DNA of 64,000 nucleotides from Rhodothermus bifroesti (GTDB lineage Bacteria > Bacteroidota > Rhodothermia > Rhodothermales > Rhodothermaceae), in contig NZ_JAGKTL010000002.1 in the NCBI RefSeq assembly GCF_017908595.1, positions 1-64,000 of the forward strand, read 5' to 3'. Positions 30,028 to 40,109 of the stretch are shown one piece after another. A program made the translations under genes and the position numbers. Position 1 is the first letter of the stretch; every line of letters begins with the position of its first letter. The notes under the pieces were generated by a model. It made no database searches. It was not told where the DNA came from and saw nothing but the letters and a program-made list of their open reading frames with translations.

Positions 30028-32547
30028 ATGAGCCGCTTGCTTCGGCGTGCTGGACGACGTTACCTAGAGCGGCACCCCTGGCTGTTTGCCCTTTCAGTTG
30101 TGGGAGTTATGCTGGGTGTGGCTTTAGTGGTGGCGGTCGATTTGGCCAGGAACAGTGCCCAGCGCGCTTTTCACCAGTCTGTAGATGCGGTCACAGGTAA
30201 AGCAACGCATCAGATTGTAGCTCCAACCGGTGTGGCCGATACGCTCTATCGCTGGTTGCGTTGTGAGGTAGGGCTGCGGCAGATTGCACCGGTTGTGGAA
30301 CGCTACGTGCAGCTAGGCGATCGCGTATTGCAGCTGCTGGGTATTGATCCCCTAGCAGAGGCCCCTTTCCGGCCATACATTCACCCTGGAAGTGGGCTTG
30401 ATTTGGCTGCATTCCTAACCCAGCGCCACGCGGCCGTGCTGGCCCGCACAACGGCCGAGGCGCTTGCCCTCAGCGTAGGGGACACCTTTTCCGTACAGAT
30501 CGACGGCCAGCGTCGCCTGCTGCGCCTAACAGGGCTACTGGAGCCGGTTGAGGCACGCACAGTCGAAGCGCTTGCTTCGCTGATTCTGGTTGACGTCAGC
30601 ACGGCTCAAGAGCAATTCGGAATGCCTGGGCGCCTAAGTCGCATCGACGTAATCCTGTCGCCTTCCGAAGCTGCGCGTCTTCGGGCGCTTTTACCTTCAG
30701 GCACCGAGCTCCTCACGGTTCGCATGCGCACCGAGACGGCCGCCCAAATGACGCGCGCTTTTAGCCTCAACCTACAGGCCATGAGTTTGCTGGCGCTTAT
30801 GGTGGCCATGTTTATGATCTACAACACGATGACGTTTGCGGTGCTCAAGCGGCGCGTTTTCATGGGACGCTTGCGGGCATTGGGCGTTACGCGTGGTGAA
30901 ATCTTACGTGAGGTGCTCTTTGAGGCCGCGTGGATTGGGGGAATAGGAACGCTGCTAGGCTTGCTTGTGGGCTACGTGTTGGCTCAGGGTTTGGTCCGGC
31001 TCGTAACGCAAACGATCAACGACCTGTACTACGTTCTTGTTGTGCGTCGCGTAGTGCTTGAAGGCTGGACGTTGGCTAAGGGTATGGTTTTGGGTTTAGG
31101 AGCTAGCTTACTGGCCGCGCTAGCGCCAGCACATGAAGCTGCTCGCGTTTCCCCCCAGCTGGCCTTATTGGCCATGCCTGAAGCGGCTTTGCGCCCGATA
31201 AAAATATTGCGGTTAGTAGGGCTAGGACTGTTGTTAGGGGTGGGTAGCGTGGGGGTGCTGCTCATCTCCAGCCGAAGCCTGGTATTGGGATACCTAGGTT
31301 TGTTGGCTTTTATTGGGGCTATGGTGCTCGAGGCCCCTGTAGTCCTTACCATGGTGGCTGGGGGTGTGCGTTTTGCATTAGGACGTCTGCTGGGTGTGAC
31401 CGGCCGCATGGCTGCGCGGGCGCTTGTGACCTATAGGCAGCGTACGGCTGTAGCCGTTGCTGCGCTATCGGTGGCGCTTTCAGCTACGATTGGGGTAGAG
31501 GTGATGGTGCAAAGCTTCCGAGCAACCCTTGTAGGGTGGCTGAACTATACCCTCCAGGCCGATGTGTACGTGCAGCCGCCATCGCCGGTCGCGCGTCGAC
31601 CAGAGGCCACAATCGATCCAGAAGTGGTGCGCCGCATTCGGCAGATGCCTGGGGTGGCCGATGTCTATGCGATTCGCCGCTTAGCGGTTATGACGGAACA
31701 CGGGGAGGCCGAGTTAGGCGCTTTTGAGGTGAGTCCTGTCACGCCCCGCACGTTCCGTTTTAAGGAAGGCAATCCCTCTGCTATTTGGGCTCAGTTTGGC
31801 CAAGCCCCCCACGTTATTGTATCGGAACCATTCAGTTATCGTTTTGGGGTGCATGCTGGGGATACGTTGCAGTTGCTTACACCGCGTGGCTGGCAGCCTT
31901 TTGCTGTTGTTGGTGTTTTTTACGACTATGGCTCTGATGTCGGCGTAGTGCTCATGGAACGATCGGTTTACCGGAAGTACTTTGATGATGCAGCGGTTAC
32001 AGGATTGGCGCTTTATGCTGCGCCAGGCGTGTCGGTCGATACGCTTGTAGTGCAACTGGCGCAGGCTACCGCCGATCGCCAGGTGTTGCTGATTCGCGCA
32101 AATCGGGCGTTGCGTGCCGCCTCGCTGGAGGTGTTTGATCGCACGTTTCAGGTCACCACTGTGCTTCGCTTGGTGACCATCTTGGTGGCCTTTATAGGCA
32201 TTGTGGCAGCGTTGATGGCCATAGCGCTGGAGCGTGGGCGGGAGCTGGCCGTATTGCGTGCCTTAGGACTCATGCCGCAAGAGCTGCGGCGTCACGTGGT
32301 CCTGCATACAGCGCTTATAGGCGTGAGCGCTGGCTTGCTTGCACTGCCCTTGGGGATTGGGCTAGCAGCCGGCTTAATTTACGTGATCAATTGGCGTTCT
32401 TTTGGCTGGACGCTTCAACTGTTGGTGCCAGTGGAAGTGCTGCTTGAGGCGCTTGCACTAGCGCTTGGGGCAGCGCTTCTGGCAGGTATCTATCCAGCCT
32501 GGAAGATGGCCCGCCTGCAACCTGCCGAAGCGTTGCGTTATGCGTAG
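30028..32547 (+). CDS. FtsX-fold ABC transporter permease
   Basis: 839 residues. A transmembrane helix at about 20-40 is followed by a periplasmic MacB-like domain. An FtsX core of three or four helices lies at about 245-390, a second set of helices and a second periplasmic domain follow, and a C-terminal FtsX core covers about 710-835 (ALERGRELAVLRALGL). This two-core layout is the YbbP/AttF-G type of exporter permease, which works with a LolD-like ATPase. The substrate is likely a lipid or lipoprotein moved across or out of the inner membrane. The next gene starts inside its stop region. Confidence 0.9.
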   Translation: MSRLLRRAGRRYLERHPWLFALSVVGVMLGVALVVAVDLARNSAQRAFHQSVDAVTGKATHQIVAPTGVADTLYRWLRCEVGLRQIAPVVERYVQLGDRVLQLLGIDPLAEAPFRPYIHPGSGLDLAAFLTQRHAAVLARTTAEALALSVGDTFSVQIDGQRRLLRLTGLLEPVEARTVEALASLILVDVSTAQEQFGMPGRLSRIDVILSPSEAARLRALLPSGTELLTVRMRTETAAQMTRAFSLNLQAMSLLALMVAMFMIYNTMTFAVLKRRVFMGRLRALGVTRGEILREVLFEAAWIGGIGTLLGLLVGYVLAQGLVRLVTQTINDLYYVLVVRRVVLEGWTLAKGMVLGLGASLLAALAPAHEAARVSPQLALLAMPEAALRPIKILRLVGLGLLLGVGSVGVLLISSRSLVLGYLGLLAFIGAMVLEAPVVLTMVAGGVRFALGRLLGVTGRMAARALVTYRQRTAVAVAALSVALSATIGVEVMVQSFRATLVGWLNYTLQADVYVQPPSPVARRPEATIDPEVVRRIRQMPGVADVYAIRRLAVMTEHGEAELGAFEVSPVTPRTFRFKEGNPSAIWAQFGQAPHVIVSEPFSYRFGVHAGDTLQLLTPRGWQPFAVVGVFYDYGSDVGVVLMERSVYRKYFDDAAVTGLALYAAPGVSVDTLVVQLAQATADRQVLLIRANRALRAASLEVFDRTFQVTTVLRLVTILVAFIGIVAALMAIALERGRELAVLRALGLMPQELRRHVVLHTALIGVSAGLLALPLGIGLAAGLIYVINWRSFGWTLQLLVPVEVLLEALALALGAALLAGIYPAWKMARLQPAEALRYA

Positions 32548-33706
32548 TTACCTACTAACGCTTGGCTTGCTGCTGCTTTTGGGCACTGCAGCCTGGTGGC
32601 TCCGGCGCGATACCATGCCGACCGCGACGCGGCTGACGGTGGCCGAAGCACTGGCGGGAGATACGGTCGGCTATGCGCGGGCTCGAGCACCGCGCACGTT
32701 CCACTTTCCTGAGGACCACGGGCCACACCCTGAATTCAAAACCGAGTGGTGGTATCTGACCGGTCATCTGCGCACAGCGGAAGATCGCTCGTTCGGTTAT
32801 CAGTTTACGCTATTTCGAATTGCTTTGGCCCCGCCCAGCGAGGCCGATACAATTGCTGCTTCTGCTTGGCGGACGCGCCAGCTGTACATGGCACACCTGG
32901 CGCTCAGCGATATTGCTGAGGGGCGCTTTTATGCCTTCGAGCGCTTAAGTCGAGGAGCGCTTGGGCTGGCTGGGGCTACAGCCCAGCCGTTTCGCGTCTG
33001 GCTCGAAAATTGGCAGCTGGCACAGGCTGGCCCTGAAGTGTTCCCCTGGCGTCTTGGAGCTTCCGAGGGAGCAGTAACCCTAGAGTTAACCCTGACGCCG
33101 CTGAAGCCTGTCGTGCTGCAGGGCAATCAAGGGTTAGATCCTAAAGGGCCAAAGCCGGGTAATGCCTCGTATTACTACTCAATTTCTCGGCTCGCAACAA
33201 CAGGTATGCTGCGCATAGGCAGCCAAACGTATACCGTTGAAGGGTTAAGTTGGCTGGATCGCGAGTGGAGCACCAGTGCTTTAGGCGAGGATCAGGTCGG
33301 GTGGGATTGGTTTGCGTTGCAGCTCGACCATGGGTACGACCTGATGTGGTACCGGCTACGCCGCCGCGATGGCTCCGAAAGCCCCTGGTCGCGTGGAGCG
33401 CTGATTGATCCAGAGGGGCGGTCGCTCCCTCTGGAAAGTGGAGCTGTTCAGCTTGAAGTGCGCGATACCTGGACCAGTCCGCATAGCCAGCTTACCTATC
33501 CTTCAGCGTGGCACCTGCGCGTGCCTGCCCAAGAGCTGGAACTCTACATTAGGCCGCGCCTGAAGGACCAGGAGCTGAACGTGTCGGTGCGCTATTGGGA
33601 GGGAGCTGTAGCTGTTGAGGGACAGCATCGCGGGCAAAAAGTAAAAGGCTTAGGCTACGTCGAGCTGACCGGTTATGGCGAAGCTGCGCTGCCAGGTAGC
33701 CCTTAA
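32540..33706 (+). CDS. AttH-like lipocalin-fold exported protein
   Basis: 388 residues from the ATG at 32540, which overlaps the permease stop by 8 bases (translational coupling). An N-terminal hydrophobic anchor is at about 2-20 (SYLLTLGLLLLLGTAAWW). The AttH/CrtC-type double-lipocalin domain has FPEDHGPHPEFKTEWWYLTGHL, YYYSISRL and GLSWLDREWSTS. Relatives include carotenoid 1,2-hydratase and AttH of the Agrobacterium att locus. In that locus the same ABC ATPase, permease and AttH order is found. That context favours a role with the exporter over a carotenoid enzyme, though Rhodothermus does make carotenoids. Confidence 0.88.
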   Translation: MRSYLLTLGLLLLLGTAAWWLRRDTMPTATRLTVAEALAGDTVGYARARAPRTFHFPEDHGPHPEFKTEWWYLTGHLRTAEDRSFGYQFTLFRIALAPPSEADTIAASAWRTRQLYMAHLALSDIAEGRFYAFERLSRGALGLAGATAQPFRVWLENWQLAQAGPEVFPWRLGASEGAVTLELTLTPLKPVVLQGNQGLDPKGPKPGNASYYYSISRLATTGMLRIGSQTYTVEGLSWLDREWSTSALGEDQVGWDWFALQLDHGYDLMWYRLRRRDGSESPWSRGALIDPEGRSLPLESGAVQLEVRDTWTSPHSQLTYPSAWHLRVPAQELELYIRPRLKDQELNVSVRYWEGAVAVEGQHRGQKVKGLGYVELTGYGEAALPGSP

Positions 33707-33717
33707 CGCTGAAGACC

Positions 33718-34182
33718 ATGCTAGAGACGCTCAACTTTCCGCAGTATACTTTTTCCGTGCAATGGCGTAAAGGGCGCCCTTACCTATTTGATCCACTGCG
33801 GCAACGGTGGGTGCGTCTGACGCCCGAGGAGTGGGTTCGCCAGCATTTGGCGCAGCATTTGGTACAAGCGCTAGGCTACCCTGCTGCCCTCATTGCTTTT
33901 GAGGCGGCGCTCACTGACCAAAACCGAAGCCGGCGGGCTGATCTTATTGTGTATGATCGGCAGGGTCGGCCGCTGCTGCTGGCCGAGTGCAAAGCTCCCT
34001 CGGTGCCCATCACGCAGGCCGTGGTTGAGCAAGCAGGTCGCTACAATCGCATCGTAGGGGCGCCCTACCTTGTGGTCACGAACGGCCACGTGCACTATGC
34101 CTGGTATATTGATCCGACCAGCCCGTCCATTACGCCCCTTGCGCAGCTTCCGACATTTGCTGCTATGCTTCAAGGCGATTAG
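33718..34182 (+). CDS. HsdR N-terminal-domain (PD-(D/E)xK) protein, solitary
   Basis: 154 residues with the Bacteroidota-type HSDR_N_2 fold: an N-terminal FDPLRQRWVRLTPEEWVRQH, then RADLIVYDRQGRPLLLAECKAP, which holds the Asp and Glu-x-Lys of a PD-(D/E)xK nuclease site, then a terminal sheet. The helicase part of HsdR is absent, and no hsdM or hsdS lies nearby. Such small stand-alone proteins are common in Bacteroidota and have no agreed function. It follows AttH by 11 bases and converges on gyrA. Confidence 0.85.
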   Translation: MLETLNFPQYTFSVQWRKGRPYLFDPLRQRWVRLTPEEWVRQHLAQHLVQALGYPAALIAFEAALTDQNRSRRADLIVYDRQGRPLLLAECKAPSVPITQAVVEQAGRYNRIVGAPYLVVTNGHVHYAWYIDPTSPSITPLAQLPTFAAMLQGD

Positions 34183-34200
34183 CAGCTTGTCGCTGGACGG

Positions 34201-36750
34201 CTACGCCGCGACCGCTTCATCTGCCTGCACTTCGGTGACCAGGCGCGTTACGTCGGCAATCGCATCCCCAGGTCTGAGTTGAATAAGACGCACGCCCTGC
34301 GTGTGCCGGCCCATACGGCTGATTTGTCCCACATGCAGTCGGATCATCTGGCCGTTTTGCGTAACGATCATCAGGTCGTCGTGGTCCTGTACGGCTTTGA
34401 TTGCGATCAGGCAGCCTGTGCGTGGTGTGCGTTTCATTGTCCAGACACCCTGGCCACCACGGCGATGTACGGGATACTCTTCCAGCGGTGTGCGCTTGCC
34501 ATAGCCATGAGCGCTTAGCGTGAGGATGCACAAAGGCGCTTGAGGGGGGACGGTGACCATGCCAACAAGAGTTTCCTCACCCTTAAGCGTGATGCCACGC
34601 ACGCCGCGTGTATTGCGGCCTGTAGGCCGGACGTCCGATTCTTCAAAGCGCACCACGCGTCCACCTGAAGAAGCCAGCAGCACATGCGCTTGGCCGTCGG
34701 TAAGGCTGGCTTCGACCAGCTCGTCGCCTTCAGCAAAAGCGATGGCAATAATACCATCGGTACGCGGCCGGCTAAAGGCTTCCAATGCTGTCTTTTTCAC
34801 CATGCCCTGCCGCGTTGCCATAAGCACGTAGTGCTTGCGAAGGAAGTTGGGGTCTTCAAAGTCCTCTTTGCGAATGTTCAAGACGGCCCGCACGCGGTCG
34901 TCGGGTGCAATCTGGATCAGATTGCGGATGGAACGGCCTAGACTGGTGCGACCGCCCTCTGGGATTTCGTAGACGCGCAGCCAGTAGCAGCGGCCGTGAT
35001 CGGTGAAAAAGAGCAGATAGTCGTGGTTTTTGCAGGCAAACAGATGTTCGATATAGTCGTCTTCACGCATGCCGCTGGCCTTTAGGCCTATACCTCCACG
35101 TCCTTGCTGGCGGTAAACGTTTGCCGGCGTGCGTTTGATAAGGCCTTGGTGGGAGATCGTAACCACAACCTGCTCATCTTCGATCAGGTCCTCTAACGCA
35201 AAGTCGCCTTTGCCACCATAGTCGATTTCAGTGCGGCGCGGGTCCGCATACTTTTGTTTCAGGGCCAAAAGCTCTTCACGGATGATCTGCCAGCGGAGAG
35301 GCTCACTGGCCAAGATGCTGCGTAGGCGCTCGATTTCCTGAAGCAGTGCCCGATACTCTTCCTCGATTTTTTGACGTTCGAGGCCAGTGAGTCGGCTCAG
35401 GCGTAAGGCCAAAATGGCATTGGCCTGCGCTTCGGTAAGCGTAAAATGGGAAACTTGACCCAAAGGCAATCCCAGGCGTTCCCGCTCTTCAGGGGAGAGT
35501 CGTTCGGGCAAGACGCCCTCCATGAGCCGCTGGCGGGCTTCATCGGGATCGGCCGAATAGCGAATGATGTTGATGACAATGTCGAGGTGGTCTAAGGCAA
35601 TCTTTAGCCCTTCAAGGATGTGGGCGCGTTCTTCGGCCTTGCGCAGCTCAAAGCGGGTGCGGCGCGTAACAACCTCATGGCGATGATCCAGATAGTGGCG
35701 CATCAGCTCGCGTAGCGTAAGCGTACGCGGCCTCCCCCCGACCAACGCCACCATGTTAACGCCAAAGGTTTGCTGGCATGGGGTAAACTTGTAGAGTTGA
35801 TTTTGCACGACCAGCGGCGCAGCATCCTTCTTTAACTCCAGCACGATGCGCAACCCTTCGCGGTCACTCTCGTCCCGAATGTCGCTAATGCCCTCGATGC
35901 GTCGTTCCCGGACCAGCTGCGCAATTTTTTCGATCAGGTTGCTTTTGTTGACTTGGTAAGGGATTTCCGTGATCACCAAAGCGGGGCGTCCGGGCCGCAC
36001 TTCTTCTTCGTGCATGCGGGCGCGAATCGTAATGCGCCCCCGACCTGTAGCATAGGCTTCCTGCACGCCTTGGTAGCCGTAGAGGATACCACCGGTTGGA
36101 AAGTCGGGCGCTGGTAGATAGCGCATCAACGCTTCAAGGGAAATGTCCGGATGGTCGATCATGGCTACCAAAGCGTCGACCGTCTCCCCTAAATTGTGCG
36201 GGGGAATTTTGGTGGCCATGCCTACGGCAATGCCGTCTGACCCATTAACGATCAGATTGGGTAGCGCCGAGGGGAGCACTACGGGCTCTTTCAGCGAACC
36301 GTCAAAATTGTCCTGGAAGTTGACGGTATCTTTCTCAATGTCGCGGAGCATTTCTTCGGCCAGCCGCGTCAGGCGAGCTTCGGTGTAGCGCATTGCCGCA
36401 GCGCTATCCCCATCGATAGAGCCAAAATTGCCCTGGCCGTCAACCAGTGGGTAGCGCATGGCAAAATCCTGGGCCATGCGTACCATGGTTTCGTAAACAG
36501 CTGCGTCGCCGTGCGGATGATACTTACCCAGCACCTCGCCAACAATGCGAGCGCTTTTTTTGTAGGGAGCGTTCGCCGTCAGGCCAAGCTCGTACATGCC
36601 GTAGAGCACGCGACGATGAACTGGCTTAAGACCGTCGCGTACGTCTGGCAATGCCCGGCTGACAATTACCGACATCGAATAGTCGATATAGGAGGATTTC
36701 ATTTCCTCCTCAATATTGATAGGAATAATGCGAGGCTTTTCTGATTCCAT
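34201..36750 (-). CDS. gyrA: DNA gyrase subunit A
   Basis: 849 residues. The N-terminal breakage-reunion domain starts with the typical [29 protein letters not shown] carries the catalytic tyrosine near residue 120. The QRDR region reads [17 protein letters not shown]. The C-terminal beta-pinwheel has the GyrA box as RRGGQGVW. This box is needed for DNA wrapping and separates gyrase from topoisomerase IV. With GyrB it introduces negative supercoils. The gene is divergent from the phosphodiesterase gene across an AT-rich gap of about 190 bases. Confidence 0.96.
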   Translation of the reverse strand: MESEKPRIIPINIEEEMKSSYIDYSMSVIVSRALPDVRDGLKPVHRRVLYGMYELGLTANAPYKKSARIVGEVLGKYHPHGDAAVYETMVRMAQDFAMRYPLVDGQGNFGSIDGDSAAAMRYTEARLTRLAEEMLRDIEKDTVNFQDNFDGSLKEPVVLPSALPNLIVNGSDGIAVGMATKIPPHNLGETVDALVAMIDHPDISLEALMRYLPAPDFPTGGILYGYQGVQEAYATGRGRITIRARMHEEEVRPGRPALVITEIPYQVNKSNLIEKIAQLVRERRIEGISDIRDESDREGLRIVLELKKDAAPLVVQNQLYKFTPCQQTFGVNMVALVGGRPRTLTLRELMRHYLDHRHEVVTRRTRFELRKAEERAHILEGLKIALDHLDIVINIIRYSADPDEARQRLMEGVLPERLSPEERERLGLPLGQVSHFTLTEAQANAILALRLSRLTGLERQKIEEEYRALLQEIERLRSILASEPLRWQIIREELLALKQKYADPRRTEIDYGGKGDFALEDLIEDEQVVVTISHQGLIKRTPANVYRQQGRGGIGLKASGMREDDYIEHLFACKNHDYLLFFTDHGRCYWLRVYEIPEGGRTSLGRSIRNLIQIAPDDRVRAVLNIRKEDFEDPNFLRKHYVLMATRQGMVKKTALEAFSRPRTDGIIAIAFAEGDELVEASLTDGQAHVLLASSGGRVVRFEESDVRPTGRNTRGVRGITLKGEETLVGMVTVPPQAPLCILTLSAHGYGKRTPLEEYPVHRRGGQGVWTMKRTPRTGCLIAIKAVQDHDDLMIVTQNGQMIRLHVGQISRMGRHTQGVRLIQLRPGDAIADVTRLVTEVQADEAVAA

Positions 36751-36810
36751 TTATATCTTTTTTTATTGATTTTTGTGACGCATAAACTATTAGCTTGACA
36801 TATGGCTATA

Positions 36811-36827
36811 GCGACTTCCAAAGTCGC
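36811..36827. repeat. Small inverted repeat in the gyrA upstream gap
   Basis: GCGACTT-CCA-AAGTCGC is a perfect 7-bp inverted repeat with a 3-base loop. It lies 61 bases from the gyrA start and about 115 bases from the start of the divergent gene. Nearby sequence is unusually AT-rich, with A/T runs and a TTGACA at 36795-36800. It may be an operator or leader hairpin; no T-run follows on either strand. Confidence 0.3.
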
Positions 36828-36941
36828 GAGATTACTTTAAAATAAGGCAAATGTGCCTGAGAAGTGAGCGAAGGCGATGAAAAAAGTTCGAGCTTTTATG
36901 CAAAGAAGATTTTTTAAATTAAAGGGTTGAAGATAGAATGC

Positions 36942-37775
36942 ATGCGGCCTATGCATGTTGAAATTCACGGGCATCGTGGTGCACGCGGGCTGCGGCCAGA
37001 GAACACGATGCCGGCCTTTCGTTTGGCACTGGCGTTGGGCGTGGATGCGCTAGAGATGGACGTGGTGCTTTCGGGAGATGGGCAGGTGGTGGTGTCTCAT
37101 GAGCCGTGGTTTTCGGCTACGTTGTGCCGTGAGCCGTCTGGACAGCCGGTGCGATCTTACCGGCGAGGTAACCTTTACCGGATGGCGTATGCCGAGATCG
37201 CTCGGTTTGATTGTGGTAGTCGGCGTCATCCACGCTTTCCACATCAGCAGCCCATGCCGGCTGCCAAGCCACTGCTGCGTGACGTTCTATTGGCTTCGGA
37301 GGCCTATGTCCAGGCGCTGCAACGGCCGCCCGTGCGCTACAGCATTGAAATCAAATCGCGTCCTGATTGGGAAGGTCGGTATCATCCTGACCCAGAGACG
37401 TTTGTGCGGCATGTGATGGCTGTAGTTATGGAGGTGGGTGTGGCCAGCCGCACGATGCTGCTTTCGTTCGACCATCGGGTGCTCCAGGCAGCGCAGCGGT
37501 TATTCCCTGGGCAGGCGCTTATGCTGCTTGTAGAAGACCGAAAGCCTTTTGCAGCGCATCTAGCCGCATTAGGTTTTATCCCAGCAGCCTACGGTCCCCA
37601 CTATCGACTTGTAGATGAAGCATTGGTAGCAACCGTGCGGGCGCAAGGCATGCGCTTGGTGCCCTGGACGGTAAACCACCCGCGTGAAATGCAGCGTTTG
37701 CTTCGCTTAGGAGTGGATGGACTGATTACAGACTATCCTGACCGGGCCCTCGCCCTTTTGCAGGCGCACTCCTAG
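36942..37775 (+). CDS. Glycerophosphodiester phosphodiesterase
   Basis: 277 residues from the ATG at 36942; ATG 36951 and TTG 36927 are alternatives. The GDPD active site is clear: HGHRGARGLRPENTMPAF with the catalytic His and Arg-Glu pair, then ALEMDVVLSGDGQVVVSHE with the metal-binding Glu-x-Asp and second His. The C-terminal VNHPREMQRLLRLGVDGLITDYPD completes the barrel. It cleaves glycerophosphodiesters to glycerol-3-phosphate and an alcohol. No signal peptide is seen, so it acts in the cytoplasm. Confidence 0.92.
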   Translation: MRPMHVEIHGHRGARGLRPENTMPAFRLALALGVDALEMDVVLSGDGQVVVSHEPWFSATLCREPSGQPVRSYRRGNLYRMAYAEIARFDCGSRRHPRFPHQQPMPAAKPLLRDVLLASEAYVQALQRPPVRYSIEIKSRPDWEGRYHPDPETFVRHVMAVVMEVGVASRTMLLSFDHRVLQAAQRLFPGQALMLLVEDRKPFAAHLAALGFIPAAYGPHYRLVDEALVATVRAQGMRLVPWTVNHPREMQRLLRLGVDGLITDYPDRALALLQAHS

Positions 37776-37778
37776 ATG

Positions 37779-37790
37779 CGTGCAACTCAA
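37779..37790 (+). promoter_or_regulatory. Single LytTR-like half-site upstream of a TonB receptor gene
   Basis: CGTGCAACTCAA differs in one base from CGTGCAACTCAT found upstream of the TonB receptor gene at 52016. It lies 53 bases before the ATG at 37844. No convincing second repeat is seen 20-22 bp away, so it is only a possible weak site. Confidence 0.2.
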
Positions 37791-37843
37791 GTGGGACTTT
37801 CTTCGTCAAAACTGCCGATCTTTCGACGTTTCTACCTGGAATA

Positions 37844-40105
37844 ATGCGGGTAGCATTAGGACTTTTCTTGCTTTTCTGGGCATTGCCAGTGCGATCGCAG
37901 CCAAATGCAGCCACGATAAGTGGCTTTGTGCGCGATGCCACAACTGGTGAAACGCTCATCTTGGCCAATGTGGTGCTTGAAGGCACGCGCTTTGGGGCTG
38001 CAACGAATACGGCAGGTTTTTATACCTTGACCAGCATCCCCCCGGGTACCTATACACTGGTGGCTTCCTATGTAGGCTACAGATCGTTTCGGCTGACGCT
38101 GACGCTTGCCCCCGGTGAAGCGCGACGCTTGGATATCGCCTTAGAACCCGTGCCGCTGACGGGCGAAACGGTTGTAGTTACGGCTGTACGCGAACGCGAA
38201 GAAGCCCGCAACTTGGGCGTAACGCAGGTCGAAACACGGCTGGTACAGGAACTGCCTGCTGCCTTTGAGCCCGATGTGTTCCGTACGCTGCAACTGCTAC
38301 CCGGGGTGAAGGCGGCTTCGGACTATTCCAGCGGCCTTTATGTGCGCGGAGGCAGCCCAGATCAGACGCTCATCTTGCTAGACGGCACCACCGTCTACAA
38401 CCCCACGCATGTTTTTGGCTTTTTTTCCACCTTCAATCCGGATGCCATCAAGGATGTACGGCTCTATAAAGGCGCCTTTCCCGCCGAATACGGTGGGCGA
38501 CTGGGTTCGGTGCTCGACGTGTACAACAAAGACGGCAATCGTAACGAAACCCGGGGCAGTCTGAGTGTAGGCATGCTCGCCTCGCGCTTGATGCTAGAAG
38601 GGCCATATCCTTGGGGATCATGGATGATCGCTTTTCGACGATCTACAATTGAACCGCTTTTGGCCCTGCTGCGCAGCCAGAACGTCGAGGGTGCGCCCGA
38701 CCGTTTTTACTTCTACGACCTCAATAGCAAGCTAAACGTTGATGCCTCGCCAAACGACCGCTTGTCTTTGGCGTTTTATGCGGGGACGGACGTACTCAAG
38801 CTGCCTTTTTTGGAAGACAGCCAGCTGCGCGTAGCCTATGGCAACCGAACGGCTACGGCAGGGTGGACGCACTTGTTTTCGGAGCGCCTGTTTTCCAGCT
38901 TTCGCCTCACGGGCTCGTACTATTTCAGTTTGCCAACGTTTGAGTTGGCTGGAACGCCTTTCGAGCGCACCAATACGGTAACCGACTGGTCGCTGCGTGG
39001 GGATTTTGAGTATTTCCCAAATGATCGACATGCGGTCAAGTTGGGCTATTGGGGCGGATGGTTTCGTTTTCGGTTACGGGACGTTTTTGATGAGCAGCCT
39101 GGAACGCGGGCTGCGATTGATGCGCTCTATGGGGCGCTTTATGCGCAGGAGACCTTTCGGCCTTCGGTGTTTTGGACGCTGCAGGGTGGGTTACGGCTGA
39201 GCTATTTCGGCCGCGGGCAATACTTTCGCCTGGAGCCGCGGCTTTCGGCCGAGTATCGCCCCCGTGCTAATGTGCGCTTGCAGGCAGGTTATGGGCGGTA
39301 CTATCAATACCTGACGTTGATTACCAGTGAGTTCATCACAGCTTTCGATGTATGGCTTACGGTCGACCGGGGCGTGCGGCCTGCTTGGGGCGATCAGTTC
39401 AGCATGGGCGTCAAATGGGAACCGAGGTTGGGGTGGAATGCCGAGCTGGAGGCCTATTACCGCACGATGTGGGACCTTTTTGAGTTTGATCCGTTTTTGC
39501 CCGATGTGGACGGCCGGGCTTATCGTGAGTTGTTTCGCTTTGGCGACGGGTATGCCTACGGTGTGGAAATGCTGCTAGAGCGCTCTGTGGGGCGCTTGCG
39601 CGGCCTTTTGGGCTACACGTGGGGACGCACGCGGCGCCGCTTTCCTGGAATCAATCTGGATGCTCGGGGCCGTCCACAATACTACGCGCCTAAGTATGAT
39701 CGCACGCACGACCTGAGTCTGGTGCTTAGCTATGACCTTTCGTCTCACTGGCGGCTTTCGACGGTTTTTACGTATGCGACTGGACAGGCCTATACCGAAC
39801 CGTCCGGCCAGTATCGGTTGGTGCATGATCCCTTTGGGGCCGACACGCGTAACGTGGTGCTCACGCCGGGATATAACAATGCCCGCTTGTCCGCTTATCA
39901 TCGGCTGGATATTGGCTTAACGCGGCGCGGGCGCTTTTTGGGGATTGGGGATTATGAGCTGCAGCTCCAGGTGCTGAACGCGTATGCGCGCCGCAACCTA
40001 TGGTTTTACTTTTTTGAGTTTACGCGCGAGGGTACCGTAAAGCGGAATGAGATTCCCCAGATTCCGATTCCGCTACCTAACCTATCCCTAACTGTACGTT
40101 TTTGA
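37844..40105 (+). CDS. TonB-dependent receptor paired with a DUF4249-like lipoprotein
   Basis: 753 residues. The signal peptide is MRVALGLFLLFWALPVRSQ. A carboxypeptidase-regulatory-like domain (about 24-105, ISGFVRDATTGETLILANV) comes next. The plug (about 115-225) contains LPGVKAASDYSSGLYVRGGSPDQTLILLDG split over two strands. The barrel ends in PLPNLSLTVRF with a terminal Phe, which fits BAM recognition. It should import an unknown ligand. The next gene, 4 bases downstream, encodes a lipoprotein partner, the usual Bacteroidota arrangement for this subfamily. Confidence 0.92.
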   Translation: MRVALGLFLLFWALPVRSQPNAATISGFVRDATTGETLILANVVLEGTRFGAATNTAGFYTLTSIPPGTYTLVASYVGYRSFRLTLTLAPGEARRLDIALEPVPLTGETVVVTAVREREEARNLGVTQVETRLVQELPAAFEPDVFRTLQLLPGVKAASDYSSGLYVRGGSPDQTLILLDGTTVYNPTHVFGFFSTFNPDAIKDVRLYKGAFPAEYGGRLGSVLDVYNKDGNRNETRGSLSVGMLASRLMLEGPYPWGSWMIAFRRSTIEPLLALLRSQNVEGAPDRFYFYDLNSKLNVDASPNDRLSLAFYAGTDVLKLPFLEDSQLRVAYGNRTATAGWTHLFSERLFSSFRLTGSYYFSLPTFELAGTPFERTNTVTDWSLRGDFEYFPNDRHAVKLGYWGGWFRFRLRDVFDEQPGTRAAIDALYGALYAQETFRPSVFWTLQGGLRLSYFGRGQYFRLEPRLSAEYRPRANVRLQAGYGRYYQYLTLITSEFITAFDVWLTVDRGVRPAWGDQFSMGVKWEPRLGWNAELEAYYRTMWDLFEFDPFLPDVDGRAYRELFRFGDGYAYGVEMLLERSVGRLRGLLGYTWGRTRRRFPGINLDARGRPQYYAPKYDRTHDLSLVLSYDLSSHWRLSTVFTYATGQAYTEPSGQYRLVHDPFGADTRNVVLTPGYNNARLSAYHRLDIGLTRRGRFLGIGDYELQLQVLNAYARRNLWFYFFEFTREGTVKRNEIPQIPIPLPNLSLTVRF

Positions 40106-40109
40106 AGCT

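Noticed and set aside
32465-32539. Upstream extension of the AttH-like frame
   Set aside because: It lies inside the permease gene in another frame. The hydrophobic N-terminus begins at the ATG at 32540.
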